Below, piece by piece: positions 1-7,623 of a stretch of DNA of 64,000 nt. The stretch's first letter is position 1, and each line of letters begins with the position of its first letter. The position numbers were made by a program, and so were the translations under genes. Origin of the DNA: Dyella_B sp035277725 (GTDB taxonomy: Bacteria; Pseudomonadota; Gammaproteobacteria; Xanthomonadales; Rhodanobacteraceae); NCBI RefSeq assembly GCF_035277725.1, contig NZ_DATEJY010000106.1, positions 14,147 to 78,146 on the forward strand, given 5' to 3'. The notes under the pieces are model-generated. The model was not told the DNA's origin, did no database searches, and was given only the letters and a program-made list of their open reading frames with translations.

Positions 1-613
1 CCTTGTCGGGCATCGGCAGGCGTCCGGCGACGTCCGCCAATTCGTTGAAAGTGGCGCTGCGTCCGGACGGCGCGTGATGCACCACGCCGCGATCCACCGT
101 GCAGGTAGCCGGGTCCACGTGCCATTTCACCGCCGCCGCGCTGACCAGCATGCTGCGCGCCACGGCGCCCGCTTCGCGCAATACCGACCAGGTGGCGCGC
201 GTGCTGGTGGAGCCGCCGGTGATCTGTCCGCCCAGCGCGGGAATGCCGTACAGATCGTCGCTCGGCGGCGAGTGTTCCACCTTGATCTGGTCCAGGCCGA
301 CGCCAAGTTCCTCGGCCAGCAGCATGCTGCAACCGGTATAGATGCCCTGCCCCATTTCCACGCTGGGCATCACCAGGCGCACCGGGCCCTCGCTGTCGAT
401 GCGGATAAAGGCATTGGGCGCGAACGGCGGATTGCCGTCGGCCATGGCCGCGGCGGTATCGGCCGGTTGCCGGCGCGCACTCATCATGGCGGACGCCGCG
501 CCGGTGCCGCCCAGCCACAGGAAGGCGATCGCCAACCCGCCGTGTTTCAGCACGCTGCGGCGTTGCAGATCGATGCTTTCCGTGGGTTCCGGCGTGAAGG
601 ATTCGGTGCTCAT
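1..613 (-). CDS. Tat-exported molybdopterin-binding subunit of a molybdenum hydroxylase (IorB/aldehyde oxidase type), partial
   Basis: This is the N-terminal part (about 204 residues) of the large subunit of a xanthine dehydrogenase-family molybdoenzyme; the rest lies beyond the left edge. The N-terminus carries a twin-arginine signal (RRSVLKHGGLAIAFLWLGG, about residues 18-36), so the enzyme is probably exported folded by Tat. This is typical of the two-subunit isoquinoline 1-oxidoreductase/aldehyde dehydrogenase branch rather than cytoplasmic XdhB. A segment with VEMGQGIYTG matches the conserved cofactor-proximal glycine-rich region of the family. The ATG at 613 overlaps the stop of the upstream 2Fe-2S subunit by ATGA, indicating translational coupling. 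The substrate cannot be told from the sequence seen. Confidence 0.85.
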   Translation of the reverse strand, partial: MSTESFTPEPTESIDLQRRSVLKHGGLAIAFLWLGGTGAASAMMSARRQPADTAAAMADGNPPFAPNAFIRIDSEGPVRLVMPSVEMGQGIYTGCSMLLAEELGVGLDQIKVEHSPPSDDLYGIPALGGQITGGSTSTRATWSVLREAGAVARSMLVSAAAVKWHVDPATCTVDRGVVHHAPSGRSATFNELADVAGRLPMPDK

Positions 614-1113
614 GACGCAGCTCCTTCCGGCGCGCTGCCGATCGTCTGCAGGATCTCGATCTTGCCGGTGGCGGCCTGCTTGACCGCCGCGCGAATGCGC
701 ACATAAGTGGCGCAACGGCAAAGGTTGCCGGACATGGCGGCATCAATGTCGTCGTCGGAAGGATTGGGCGTGTGCGCCAGCAGCGCCGCCGCCGACATGA
801 TCTGGCCGGATTGGCAATAACCGCATTGCACCACATCGACATCCAGCCACGCCTGCTGGATTTTCTGCCCGGCGGGCGTGTTGCCCACCGCTTCGACGGT
901 GGTGATGGCGCGATTGCCGATGGCGCCCACCGGCAGCACGCACGAGCGCACCGCCTGGCCATCCAGATGCACCGTGCAGGCCCCGCATTGCGCGATACCG
1001 CAACCGAACTTGGTGCCAGTCAGGCCGATGACGTCGCGCAACACCCACAAGAGCGGCATGTCATCGGGTACATCGACCGGGTAAGACTGACCGTTGACGG
1101 ATAAGGACAGCAT
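610..1113 (-). CDS. 2Fe-2S iron-sulfur subunit of a molybdenum hydroxylase (IorA/XdhC-small-subunit type)
   Basis: A 167-residue electron-transfer subunit carrying two 2Fe-2S clusters. The plant-type ferredoxin motif CGIAQCGACTVHLDG occupies about residues 38-52. The second, alpha-helical cluster site is formed by CGYCQSGQIM (about 97-106) and NLCRCATYVRIR (about 130-141). Length and motif order match the small subunits of IorAB-type oxidoreductases, which pass electrons from Mo-bis-cytosine-dinucleotide in the partner subunit towards an external acceptor. It has no signal peptide, so it probably travels to the periplasm as a passenger of the Tat-bearing partner encoded next (4-bp overlap). 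It is the first gene of a minus-strand operon whose promoter must lie in 1114-1345, divergent from the xdhC-like gene. Confidence 0.92.
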   Translation of the reverse strand: MLSLSVNGQSYPVDVPDDMPLLWVLRDVIGLTGTKFGCGIAQCGACTVHLDGQAVRSCVLPVGAIGNRAITTVEAVGNTPAGQKIQQAWLDVDVVQCGYCQSGQIMSAAALLAHTPNPSDDDIDAAMSGNLCRCATYVRIRAAVKQAATGKIEILQTIGSAPEGAAS

Positions 1114-1345
1114 GAAAGCCTCCGTACTGCATCAGGAGTGGCGTGTATTGTCTAAAACTGCAGCGTTTGCCTAAAACGCGCACGCTTTCAAAAGCACGCA
1201 ACCGAACATGATCCAAAATGACCTATTCAACACCGCCGACGTGATAACGGTTGCCGGCAACCCCACGACAGGATGGCATCGAACGGTAAAGGCGTGACAC
1301 CATCACGGCCATCGATTCTGCTCCTTTTGTTTGTCGACAGCAAAG

Positions 1346-2443
1346 ATGAATTCAGCCCACGAGCTAACCACCTTGATTGCGGCATTGCGCGATCTGCACG
1401 GCGAAGCTACGCCGAAAGCAGCCCTTGCCACGCTCACGCGAACGCGCGGTTCCACCTTTCGGCGCCCCGGTACGCGCATGCTGGTATTGGGCGATGGCCA
1501 CGTCGTGTGCGAACTTTCCGGCGGCTGCCCGCAGCGCGATATCGTGGCGCGCGCCTTGGAAGTCATCGACAGCGGCGAGCCGAAACTGGTCAGCTACAAC
1601 GCGGAATCAGGCCTGGATGTCCTGATCGAAATGGGTTGCGGCGGCGAACTGGAAGTACTGATCGAACCGCTGCTGGCGATTCACGACATGGACTTCATCG
1701 ACACGCTTGCACGCTGCCTCGACGAGCGCCGCACGCTGCACATGGCCACGCTGTTTGTCGTGAATGGCAAAACCGTATTGCCGCGCCGGCTGGCGTGGAA
1801 TGGCAACGGGGTGGCATACGATGGCATCGGCGATGCAGCGCTGGTGCAAGCCATGATGATGCACGCACCGGCTTGCGCAGGGCGGCGCGCCCGCACGGTG
1901 AACTTGCCTTCTGCGCAAGGTACGGTCGACGTGTTGCTGGAAGCCATCGCGCCACCGCATGCCTTGGTGGTGATCGGCAGCAGCGCCGCAGCGCGTGCAC
2001 TCCTGCCGCTGGCGAGTGCGTTGGGATGGCGTACCACGCTGGTGGATTACGATCCCGCCCGGCTACGTGCCAGCGATCTTCCGGCGGGCTTGCATACGGC
2101 TTGTGCCACGCCGCAGCAACTGACGGATACCATTGCGCTGGATGCGCATAGCTCCGTCGTAGTGATGACGCATAACCTTGAACAGGACATTGCGTACCTC
2201 GGCGCGTTGCATCATGCGCCGGTCGCGTACATCGGCGCGCTCGGCTCGCGTGAACGAGTCGCACGCATGCGAAGCAGTGCCGCGCTTGAAGGTTTGCACG
2301 TGCATGCACCGGCCGGCCTGGATATCGGCTCGGAAACGCCGGAGGAAATCGCCTTGGCGATTGCGGCGGAGATCATGGCGGTGATCAACGATCGCAGCGG
2401 CGGCCATTTGCGCGACAACGACGGTGCGATTCATCCCTCGTAG
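1346..2443 (+). CDS. XdhC/CoxI-family molybdenum-cofactor maturation protein
   Basis: Members of this family bind Moco, promote its sulfuration and insert it into molybdenum hydroxylases. The N-terminal XdhC/CoxI domain spans about residues 8-75 (GSTFRRPGTRMLV, then CELSGGCPQRDI with the conserved SGGC). A C-terminal Rossmann-like XdhC_C domain covers about 200-350, with ALGSRERVARMRS and GLDIGSETPEEIALAIAAEI. Length is 365 residues from the ATG at 1346; an in-frame TTG five codons upstream (1331) is possible but less likely. It is divergent from the iron-sulfur subunit and next to a MocA-like gene, so it most likely serves the enzyme encoded at the left edge. Confidence 0.9.
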   Translation: MNSAHELTTLIAALRDLHGEATPKAALATLTRTRGSTFRRPGTRMLVLGDGHVVCELSGGCPQRDIVARALEVIDSGEPKLVSYNAESGLDVLIEMGCGGELEVLIEPLLAIHDMDFIDTLARCLDERRTLHMATLFVVNGKTVLPRRLAWNGNGVAYDGIGDAALVQAMMMHAPACAGRRARTVNLPSAQGTVDVLLEAIAPPHALVVIGSSAAARALLPLASALGWRTTLVDYDPARLRASDLPAGLHTACATPQQLTDTIALDAHSSVVVMTHNLEQDIAYLGALHHAPVAYIGALGSRERVARMRSSAALEGLHVHAPAGLDIGSETPEEIALAIAAEIMAVINDRSGGHLRDNDGAIHPS

Positions 2444-2473
2444 GTCTCCATGAAGTGCGCGTTTCCTCTGATC

Positions 2474-2553
2474 CGTCGCCCCGGCGAACGCCGGGGCCCA
2501 GTGTCTTGATAGCCAAACAAAGTCGCTAGGCCCCGGCGTTCGCCGGGGCGACG
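2474..2553. repeat. 25-bp perfect inverted repeat between convergent genes
   Basis: Two perfect 25-base arms (2474-2498 and 2529-2553) separated by 30 bases, rich in CCCCGGCG/CGCCGGGG. Each arm also folds on itself around CCCCGGCGAACGCCGGGG. It sits between the stop of the XdhC gene and the stop of the DUF1501 gene, which converge, so it may act as a bidirectional terminator or REP-like element. No T-run follows either arm. Confidence 0.8.
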
Positions 2554-2557
2554 AGTA

Positions 2558-3673
2558 TCAGGCAATTCCATCACATGCGGAGATGTTGGGGTTCGCGTGC
2601 CATTTCACTGCAACCTGCAACGTCAACAGATCATCATGCGGATGCGTTCCAAACGGCGCCGCCGCTCCCAACCTCAACGCAGCGGCGACATATGCCCATA
2701 GCGCCTCGGGAGGCGGCGCGTCGTCGGGCGGCGAGCCATCGGGACGCTGGCGGCCTGCCGCACCCGTTTTCACGTATTTGCCGATAACAGTAGCCGTACC
2801 GCCTTTGGCGTGATCCGCGCCGGGCAACGTACGGCTGAATTCACCCGTGAGCAGCGTGACAACGTTTTGTCCAGGCAAGGCCATCACGCGGCGAAGAAAT
2901 GTATGCAGCGCGGGGGTGATGGGCGCCATGATCTGACGCGCGGCATCGCCCGCATCATCGTGGTGCGTATCGAATTGCCGGTCTTGCCTGCCGGTATACG
3001 CAGGCTGTGCGAAAACAACCCCGGCGCCTTCGCGTACCAGCGCTTCGACGGCCGCGAACGTGTTGCGCTGGTTGTCGATCATCGCGTTGGCGCCGAACGC
3101 GCCATACGCCTCGCGGATGTCATTGAATTGCGCGATGGAGAGGGCGCGGCGTGCGTCGTCCAGTTTCACGATGTGCTCGAAATCGATGCCGTGTTCCGGC
3201 TCGGGACGAGCGGGGACGCCCACCGGCAAACCCAGATTGTTGACGATGGCGCAACGCACGGCGCTGGGTGGCATCGCCGCGGCCATGCGCAACAGCTGGC
3301 TGCGTGAACCGGCCTGCAGCACCGCGGCGCGCGAATCATTGTGCGAATAAAGACCATGCCTGAAATGCACCGATGCCATGTGCTGCAAGGCCACGGCGGG
3401 CAACGCGCCCAATGAACCGGCATCGACATAAAGCCCGTTACCCACGGATCGGATGTTGTCCGCCGTGACGCCGAAGGCACCGTTGGCAAGGAAAGCATCC
3501 GCGCTGTTGAAAAGGCCGGCAGGGCCGCCGTTCAACCAGAACACCACCAGCGTTGGCCGTTCGCTGCCATCGCGACCTTTTGCCAGCAGCCTGGCGTCAC
3601 CGAGTGCCAGTGCGCCGGCCGCGGCCATGCCGGCTTTGAGCAGATCGCGGCGTGTCATCGAATACGCAGCCAT
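2558..3673 (-). CDS. DUF1501 domain-containing protein with Tat signal
   Basis: A 371-residue protein beginning with a twin-arginine signal (TRRDLLKAGMAAAGALALG, about residues 7-25), so probably periplasmic. DUF1501 proteins belong to the alkaline-phosphatase/sulfatase-like fold. Here LVVFWLNGGPAGLFNSADAF near the start and LLTGEFSRTLPGADHAKG towards the C-terminus match the family's conserved blocks (usual motifs WxxGGPS and EFGRTP...DHG). The GRTP block is altered to SRTLPGADH, so catalytic competence is uncertain. The gene stands alone, convergent with xdhC. Substrate is unknown; many relatives are paired with DUF1800 genes, but none is seen here. Confidence 0.8.
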   Translation of the reverse strand: MAAYSMTRRDLLKAGMAAAGALALGDARLLAKGRDGSERPTLVVFWLNGGPAGLFNSADAFLANGAFGVTADNIRSVGNGLYVDAGSLGALPAVALQHMASVHFRHGLYSHNDSRAAVLQAGSRSQLLRMAAAMPPSAVRCAIVNNLGLPVGVPARPEPEHGIDFEHIVKLDDARRALSIAQFNDIREAYGAFGANAMIDNQRNTFAAVEALVREGAGVVFAQPAYTGRQDRQFDTHHDDAGDAARQIMAPITPALHTFLRRVMALPGQNVVTLLTGEFSRTLPGADHAKGGTATVIGKYVKTGAAGRQRPDGSPPDDAPPPEALWAYVAAALRLGAAAPFGTHPHDDLLTLQVAVKWHANPNISACDGIA

Positions 3674-3809
3674 GGGGTGCCTCGTTTCTGTTCGGCGTAG
3701 GTGGGGAGTTCAAGCAAGCGGGTCAGTACGCAGTGATCGCCGCGTTATTGCCCGCACTGCCAGTCCGGGCTTAGCCTAGGCCGTCCGTTTTTCGAAAGGT
3801 GGTCATCCT

Positions 3810-4586
3810 GTGTCGCGTTTCGGACAACCTCTTCGCTACTCTTCGGCCTGGCCGATCACCGCGCTTGCCAAGGAATACCCGCAGGGCTGGCACGTGGCGG
3901 TGCATCGGCATCGACGTGGCCAGCTGATCTACGCCACATCGGGCGTGATGCACGTGACCACCCGGGAAGGTATCTGGATCGTGCCGCCGCAGCGTTCGCT
4001 ATGGATACCGGTCGGGATGCCGCATGAAATCCATATGGAAGGACAGGTGGCCGTACGCATGCTCTACCTCGATCGCGCCACGAGCGCATCGTTCGGCACG
4101 CATTGCAAGGTGCTGACAGTGTCGAACTTGCTGCGCGAACTGATCCTGGCGGCGGTGCAGGCGCATGCGGAAAAACATCGGCAGCGCATAGGCATGCTCG
4201 CACCGCTGCTGCTGCATGAATTGCAAACGGCAGACGAAGTCGCCTTCCATATTCCGATGCCTTCGGATCCCCGCTTGAAGAGCGTATGCCAGCGCTTGCT
4301 CAACGGCACGTCGCATGCCGAAACATTGGAACAATTGGCGCTACGCGCAGGAGCAAGTAGCCGTACGCTGGCGCGCTTGTTCGAAAGCGAACTGCACATG
4401 TCGTTCGTGCGCTGGCGGCAGCATGTGCGGTTGGCCAGGGCGCTTAGCCAGATGAGCCGCGGATTCTCCATCAAGGCCGTTGCGCGCGACGCGGGTTATG
4501 CCAATTGCAGCGCCTTCAGCAGCATGTTTCATCGCGTGCTTGGCGTGACGCCTACGGACTATATGCGGCATGCGGTGAAGTTGTGA
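3810..4586 (+). CDS. AraC-family transcriptional regulator
   Basis: A 258-residue regulator with an N-terminal cupin-like sensing half (about residues 15-130; HRHRRGQLIYATSGVMHV and VPPQRSLWIPVGMPHEI are typical of the AraC_binding cupin). The C-terminal AraC DNA-binding half has two helix-turn-helix motifs (about 165-255; TLEQLALRAGASSRTLARLF and SIKAVARDAGYANCSAFSSMF, ending GVTPTDYMR). It is read from GTG at 3810, preceded by a GGTGG-like ribosome site. It is 63 bases upstream of the mocA-like gene and close to the molybdoenzyme cluster, so it may control that cluster; this is inference from position only. Confidence 0.92.
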   Translation: MSRFGQPLRYSSAWPITALAKEYPQGWHVAVHRHRRGQLIYATSGVMHVTTREGIWIVPPQRSLWIPVGMPHEIHMEGQVAVRMLYLDRATSASFGTHCKVLTVSNLLRELILAAVQAHAEKHRQRIGMLAPLLLHELQTADEVAFHIPMPSDPRLKSVCQRLLNGTSHAETLEQLALRAGASSRTLARLFESELHMSFVRWRQHVRLARALSQMSRGFSIKAVARDAGYANCSAFSSMFHRVLGVTPTDYMRHAVKL

Positions 4587-4649
4587 CGGCGATGGCAGAT
4601 GGATGGCGTTGGGGTACGCTGCGCCAACCCAGCTACGATGCGTTGCCAC

Positions 4650-5267
4650 ATGCACTACGACTCGCCCGTCATCCTCCTGCTCGCCGCCGGTGAAGGCAGC
4701 CGCTTCGGCGGCGCCAAACAGTTGGCGGAGATTGCCGGCGAGCCGATGGTTCGGCGCAGCGCGCGTGTACTGATGGAAACGGACATGCCGGTGCTGGTGG
4801 TAACCGGTGCTTATGCCGATGACGTCGAGGCCGTGCTCGACGATCTGCCGCTGAGCATGGTTCGCTGCGAAGCGTGGCAGCTGGGCATGGGCCATTCGCT
4901 CGCCGCGGGCGTGCGCGCCATGGCGCATACCTTTCCACAGGCATCGGCGGTGCTGGTGTGCCTGGCCGACCAACCCTTGCTCGACAGCGTGGCGCTTCAA
5001 GCCATGCTGCAACGACACCAGGCCGCGCCCCGGCAAATTCTGGCCAGCGAACACAACGGCGTGCAGGGCCCGCCTGCCCTGTTCCCTCGCGATTGTTTCG
5101 AGGCCTTGGCGTCGCTTTCCGGTACGCATGGCGCGCGCCAACTGCTGCGACAGGAAGCAGCACGCGTCGAGCTTTTCAGCCCACCGGCATGGGTGGACGT
5201 CGATACACCGGAAGACCTGCAGCGGATACGAGCCATCCTGGCCAAATCCGGAGGCAGTCTTGGCTGA
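4650..5267 (+). CDS. MocA-like molybdenum cofactor nucleotidyltransferase
   Basis: A 205-residue NTP-transferase of the MobA/MocA family, expected to attach CMP to molybdopterin for enzymes of the xanthine oxidase family. The nucleotide-binding signature LLLAAGEGSRFGGAKQL starts at about residue 8, and VCLADQPLLD (about 97) carries the metal-binding aspartate. PPALFP and the C-terminal VDVDTPEDLQRI are also typical. The start was placed at ATG 4650, just before the signature; in-frame ATGs at 4638 and 4599 would add 4 or 17 unsupported residues. It fits functionally with the XdhC gene and the molybdenum hydroxylase subunits nearby. Confidence 0.88.
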   Translation: MHYDSPVILLLAAGEGSRFGGAKQLAEIAGEPMVRRSARVLMETDMPVLVVTGAYADDVEAVLDDLPLSMVRCEAWQLGMGHSLAAGVRAMAHTFPQASAVLVCLADQPLLDSVALQAMLQRHQAAPRQILASEHNGVQGPPALFPRDCFEALASLSGTHGARQLLRQEAARVELFSPPAWVDVDTPEDLQRIRAILAKSGGSLG

Positions 5268-5488
5268 CGACAAGCAGTCTGCCGGGACATCTGTTCTTTT
5301 TGCCGCATCTGAGTAAAGTCTTGAGTAGCTAGACGTTTCGCTTGCCATAATTGCTGCATCGCAATAATCCACGCAGGGCGGCGCACGATCGCGGTGTGAG
5401 CCCTTGAGGAACAGGTTGTTTTGCGGAGCCACACGCGAGGGACGAATCGGAGCACGCACTCCATCCATTTCTTTGGGGAGTTCCGGCA

Positions 5489-6067
5489 ATGAGCAGCGAG
5501 CAAAGCATGGCGCGATTCTCGAATCCGGCGCCGTTGGGCCTGGCGGGTTTCGCGTTGACTACGTGGTTGTTGAGCATGATCAACGCTGGCTGGTTCAGCG
5601 GCGACGCGATGAACATGGTGTTGGCGGTCGCCATGGCGTATGGCGGCACGGCACAGATGATCGCAGGCGTGATGGAGTTGCCGCGTGGCAATACGTTTGG
5701 CGCGACGGCGTTCGTGAGTTACGGCGCCTTCTGGTGGTCGTTCGCGCTGTTTGCTCTGTTTCTGCATGACAAGGTGCCGGCCGCTTTCGTGGGCTGGTAC
5801 CTCTTCATGTGGGGCGTTTTCACGTTCTACATGTGGCTTGGCACGCTGCGTGGCGTACGCGCGGTGCAGCTGATTTTTCTGGCGCTGTGGATCACCTTCT
5901 TCCTGCTCGCCGCCAGCGAGTGGACCGGCATGAAGAGTCTGCACGTGGCCGGCGGGTACACGGGTCTGATCACGGCGCTGCTGGCGTTTTACGTATCGGC
6001 GGCGGAAATCATCAACGAGTCGCACAAGCGGGAAGTGCTGCCGGTGGGGACACCACGCGCCACATAA
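5489..6067 (+). CDS. satP: Acetate/succinate uptake channel of the GPR1/FUN34/YaaH family
   Basis: A 192-residue inner-membrane protein with six predicted hydrophobic helices. The signature NPAPLGLAGFALTTW (about residues 12-26) is the NPAPLGL motif that defines the AceTr/SatP family of acetate and succinate transporters. The length matches E. coli SatP (188). A good ribosome site (GGGGAG) precedes the ATG. The next gene, a DcaP-type outer-membrane porin, starts 30 bases downstream on the same strand, so the pair probably moves small carboxylates across both membranes. About 220 bases of upstream sequence hold the promoter. Confidence 0.93.
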   Translation: MSSEQSMARFSNPAPLGLAGFALTTWLLSMINAGWFSGDAMNMVLAVAMAYGGTAQMIAGVMELPRGNTFGATAFVSYGAFWWSFALFALFLHDKVPAAFVGWYLFMWGVFTFYMWLGTLRGVRAVQLIFLALWITFFLLAASEWTGMKSLHVAGGYTGLITALLAFYVSAAEIINESHKREVLPVGTPRAT

Positions 6068-6096
6068 AACACAGCGATAACGATAAGGAGCACACC

Positions 6097-7524
6097 ATGA
6101 AACGACATGCCTTGTTTCTTGCTCTTGCCACGCTGGGACTTACTGCCACCGCGCCCGCTTTCGCACAGAAGAACGACAAGCGGGATGCGGAAATCAAAGC
6201 GCTGAAAGCGCTGGTCGAAAAGCAGCAGCAACAACTCAATCAACAGCAACAGGACCTGCAGCAACTGCACGATGCGCTGACCCAATTGCAGAACCAGCAG
6301 ACGCAACAGCAGACCCAGATCCAGCAAACACAGCAGGTACAGGCAGCGCAGGCAAAAACCATTGCGGCCGTGCCTGCCAAGCCAACCTTTACCAGTTCGC
6401 CGGGCGTATCCGTGGCGCTGCATGGTTTTATCAACGCCACTGCGTTTACACAAAGCAAGAGCTTCACCTACGGCAATGGCCAGAATGCCGAATATCCGAT
6501 CCCCGGATCGAAGGGGCAGCTCAGCGGCGTCGACGTGCGCAATACACGTTTCTGGCTGGATTTGACCGGCGGAAAGATCGCCGGCGACTGGATCGGCGGC
6601 GGGCATCTGGAAATGGATTTCTTCGGCGGCAACAACGGCACCGGCGGTTATTCGATGGAGCAGCCCCTGCCGCGCCTGCGCCAAGCCTACATGACGCTGG
6701 AAAACCCGGTGACCGGCAGCAGCTTCAAGATCGGTCAGATGTGGGACCTGATCTTCCCGCTGGATGACTTGCCGATATCCATCAGCCATATCGCCTTCCC
6801 GCTCGGCTATGGCACCGGCATCATCGGCTGGCGCTTCCCCGGCATCATCTTCTCGCAGGATCTCAATCACGGTACCGCCGGCCCGCTTTGGCGCCTGGAT
6901 CTGGCCGCGTTCTCGGGTACCTGGAATGGCCCAGGCAGCCCGATCAATTACATCAGTGCCGGCAATGCCAACTTCCGTCCGCAACTTGAAGCGAAGCTGC
7001 ACGTGGAGCAACCGAAGGAGTGGCTGCTGTTCGCGGCGGCGCATTGGAGCCAGATCAACCTGGCCGGTGTCGGCGGCAGCTCGCCGACACCGATCAAGCG
7101 CGAGTTTGCCAGCACGGCGTTCGAAGTCGGCGGGCAATGGACACCCGGCGCGTGGACGTTCAAAGGGGTGGGTTATACAGGCCGCGGCATCGGGCAGATC
7201 TTTGGCGATCTCTCGCAATTCGGCGACATCAAGGACACCGGCGGCTACGTGATGGGCGGCTACAAGTTCACCCCGAACTGGAGCGCCAACCTGTTCTATT
7301 CGATGAGCAAGCCCGATTCGAACGACGTGATCCGCTGGTTGAACAACGGCGCCACCGGCTTGCTGAAGAACCGCCAGACGGCGGCGAACCTGATGTACAG
7401 CGTGGGCGATTATTCGTTTGCGCTGGAGTGGATTCACGCGATTCTCAATGCCACCACCAATGGAAAGAATCGCGCGCAGACGAGCGGAAATCAGGTGAAT
7501 GTGAGTGCGTATTACAAGTTCTGA
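6097..7524 (+). CDS. DcaP-like trimeric outer-membrane porin
   Basis: A 475-residue secreted protein. The signal peptide is about residues 1-23 (ending TAPAFA). It is followed by a glutamine-rich coiled coil (about 27-90, with runs such as KQQQQLNQQQQDLQQLH) and a beta-barrel from about 105 (VSVALHGFINATAF) to the C-terminal YYKF with terminal Phe. An N-terminal periplasmic coiled coil preceding a barrel is the architecture of DcaP-family porins, which take up dicarboxylates and other anions. Start at ATG 6097 follows AAGGAG. It is co-directional with satP 30 bases upstream. The exact substrate is inferred from the neighbour. Confidence 0.82.
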   Translation: MKRHALFLALATLGLTATAPAFAQKNDKRDAEIKALKALVEKQQQQLNQQQQDLQQLHDALTQLQNQQTQQQTQIQQTQQVQAAQAKTIAAVPAKPTFTSSPGVSVALHGFINATAFTQSKSFTYGNGQNAEYPIPGSKGQLSGVDVRNTRFWLDLTGGKIAGDWIGGGHLEMDFFGGNNGTGGYSMEQPLPRLRQAYMTLENPVTGSSFKIGQMWDLIFPLDDLPISISHIAFPLGYGTGIIGWRFPGIIFSQDLNHGTAGPLWRLDLAAFSGTWNGPGSPINYISAGNANFRPQLEAKLHVEQPKEWLLFAAAHWSQINLAGVGGSSPTPIKREFASTAFEVGGQWTPGAWTFKGVGYTGRGIGQIFGDLSQFGDIKDTGGYVMGGYKFTPNWSANLFYSMSKPDSNDVIRWLNNGATGLLKNRQTAANLMYSVGDYSFALEWIHAILNATTNGKNRAQTSGNQVNVSAYYKF

Positions 7525-7545
7525 GGATTAGCCAGGACGACGCCC

Positions 7546-7619
7546 GTAGGTTGGGGGGCAAACCCCAACATTGCCATCCTCATCGGCATGGCGATGTTGG
7601 GGTTTGCACCCCAACCTAC
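7546..7619. repeat. REP-type palindrome pair, G subfamily (GTAGGTTGGGG)
   Basis: Two inverted REP units: GTAGGTTGGGG...CCCCAACAT, then ATGTTGGGG...CCCCAACCTAC. Each unit folds into its own hairpin, and the two together form a long inverted repeat. The GTAG head is the hallmark of REPs mobilised by RAYT transposases. It lies between convergent stops (porin and CadC-like gene) and may double as a terminator. Confidence 0.85.
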
Positions 7620-7623
7620 ACTA

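Noticed and set aside
1273..2151. Long frame overlapping the xdhC-like gene on the same strand
   Set aside because: Different frame, Arg/Ala/His-rich without motifs; XdhC blocks are clear in the other frame.
5350..5365. Small palindrome ATTGC-N6-GCAAT before satP as an operator
   Set aside because: Arms of only five bases; could be chance, and no regulator is linked.
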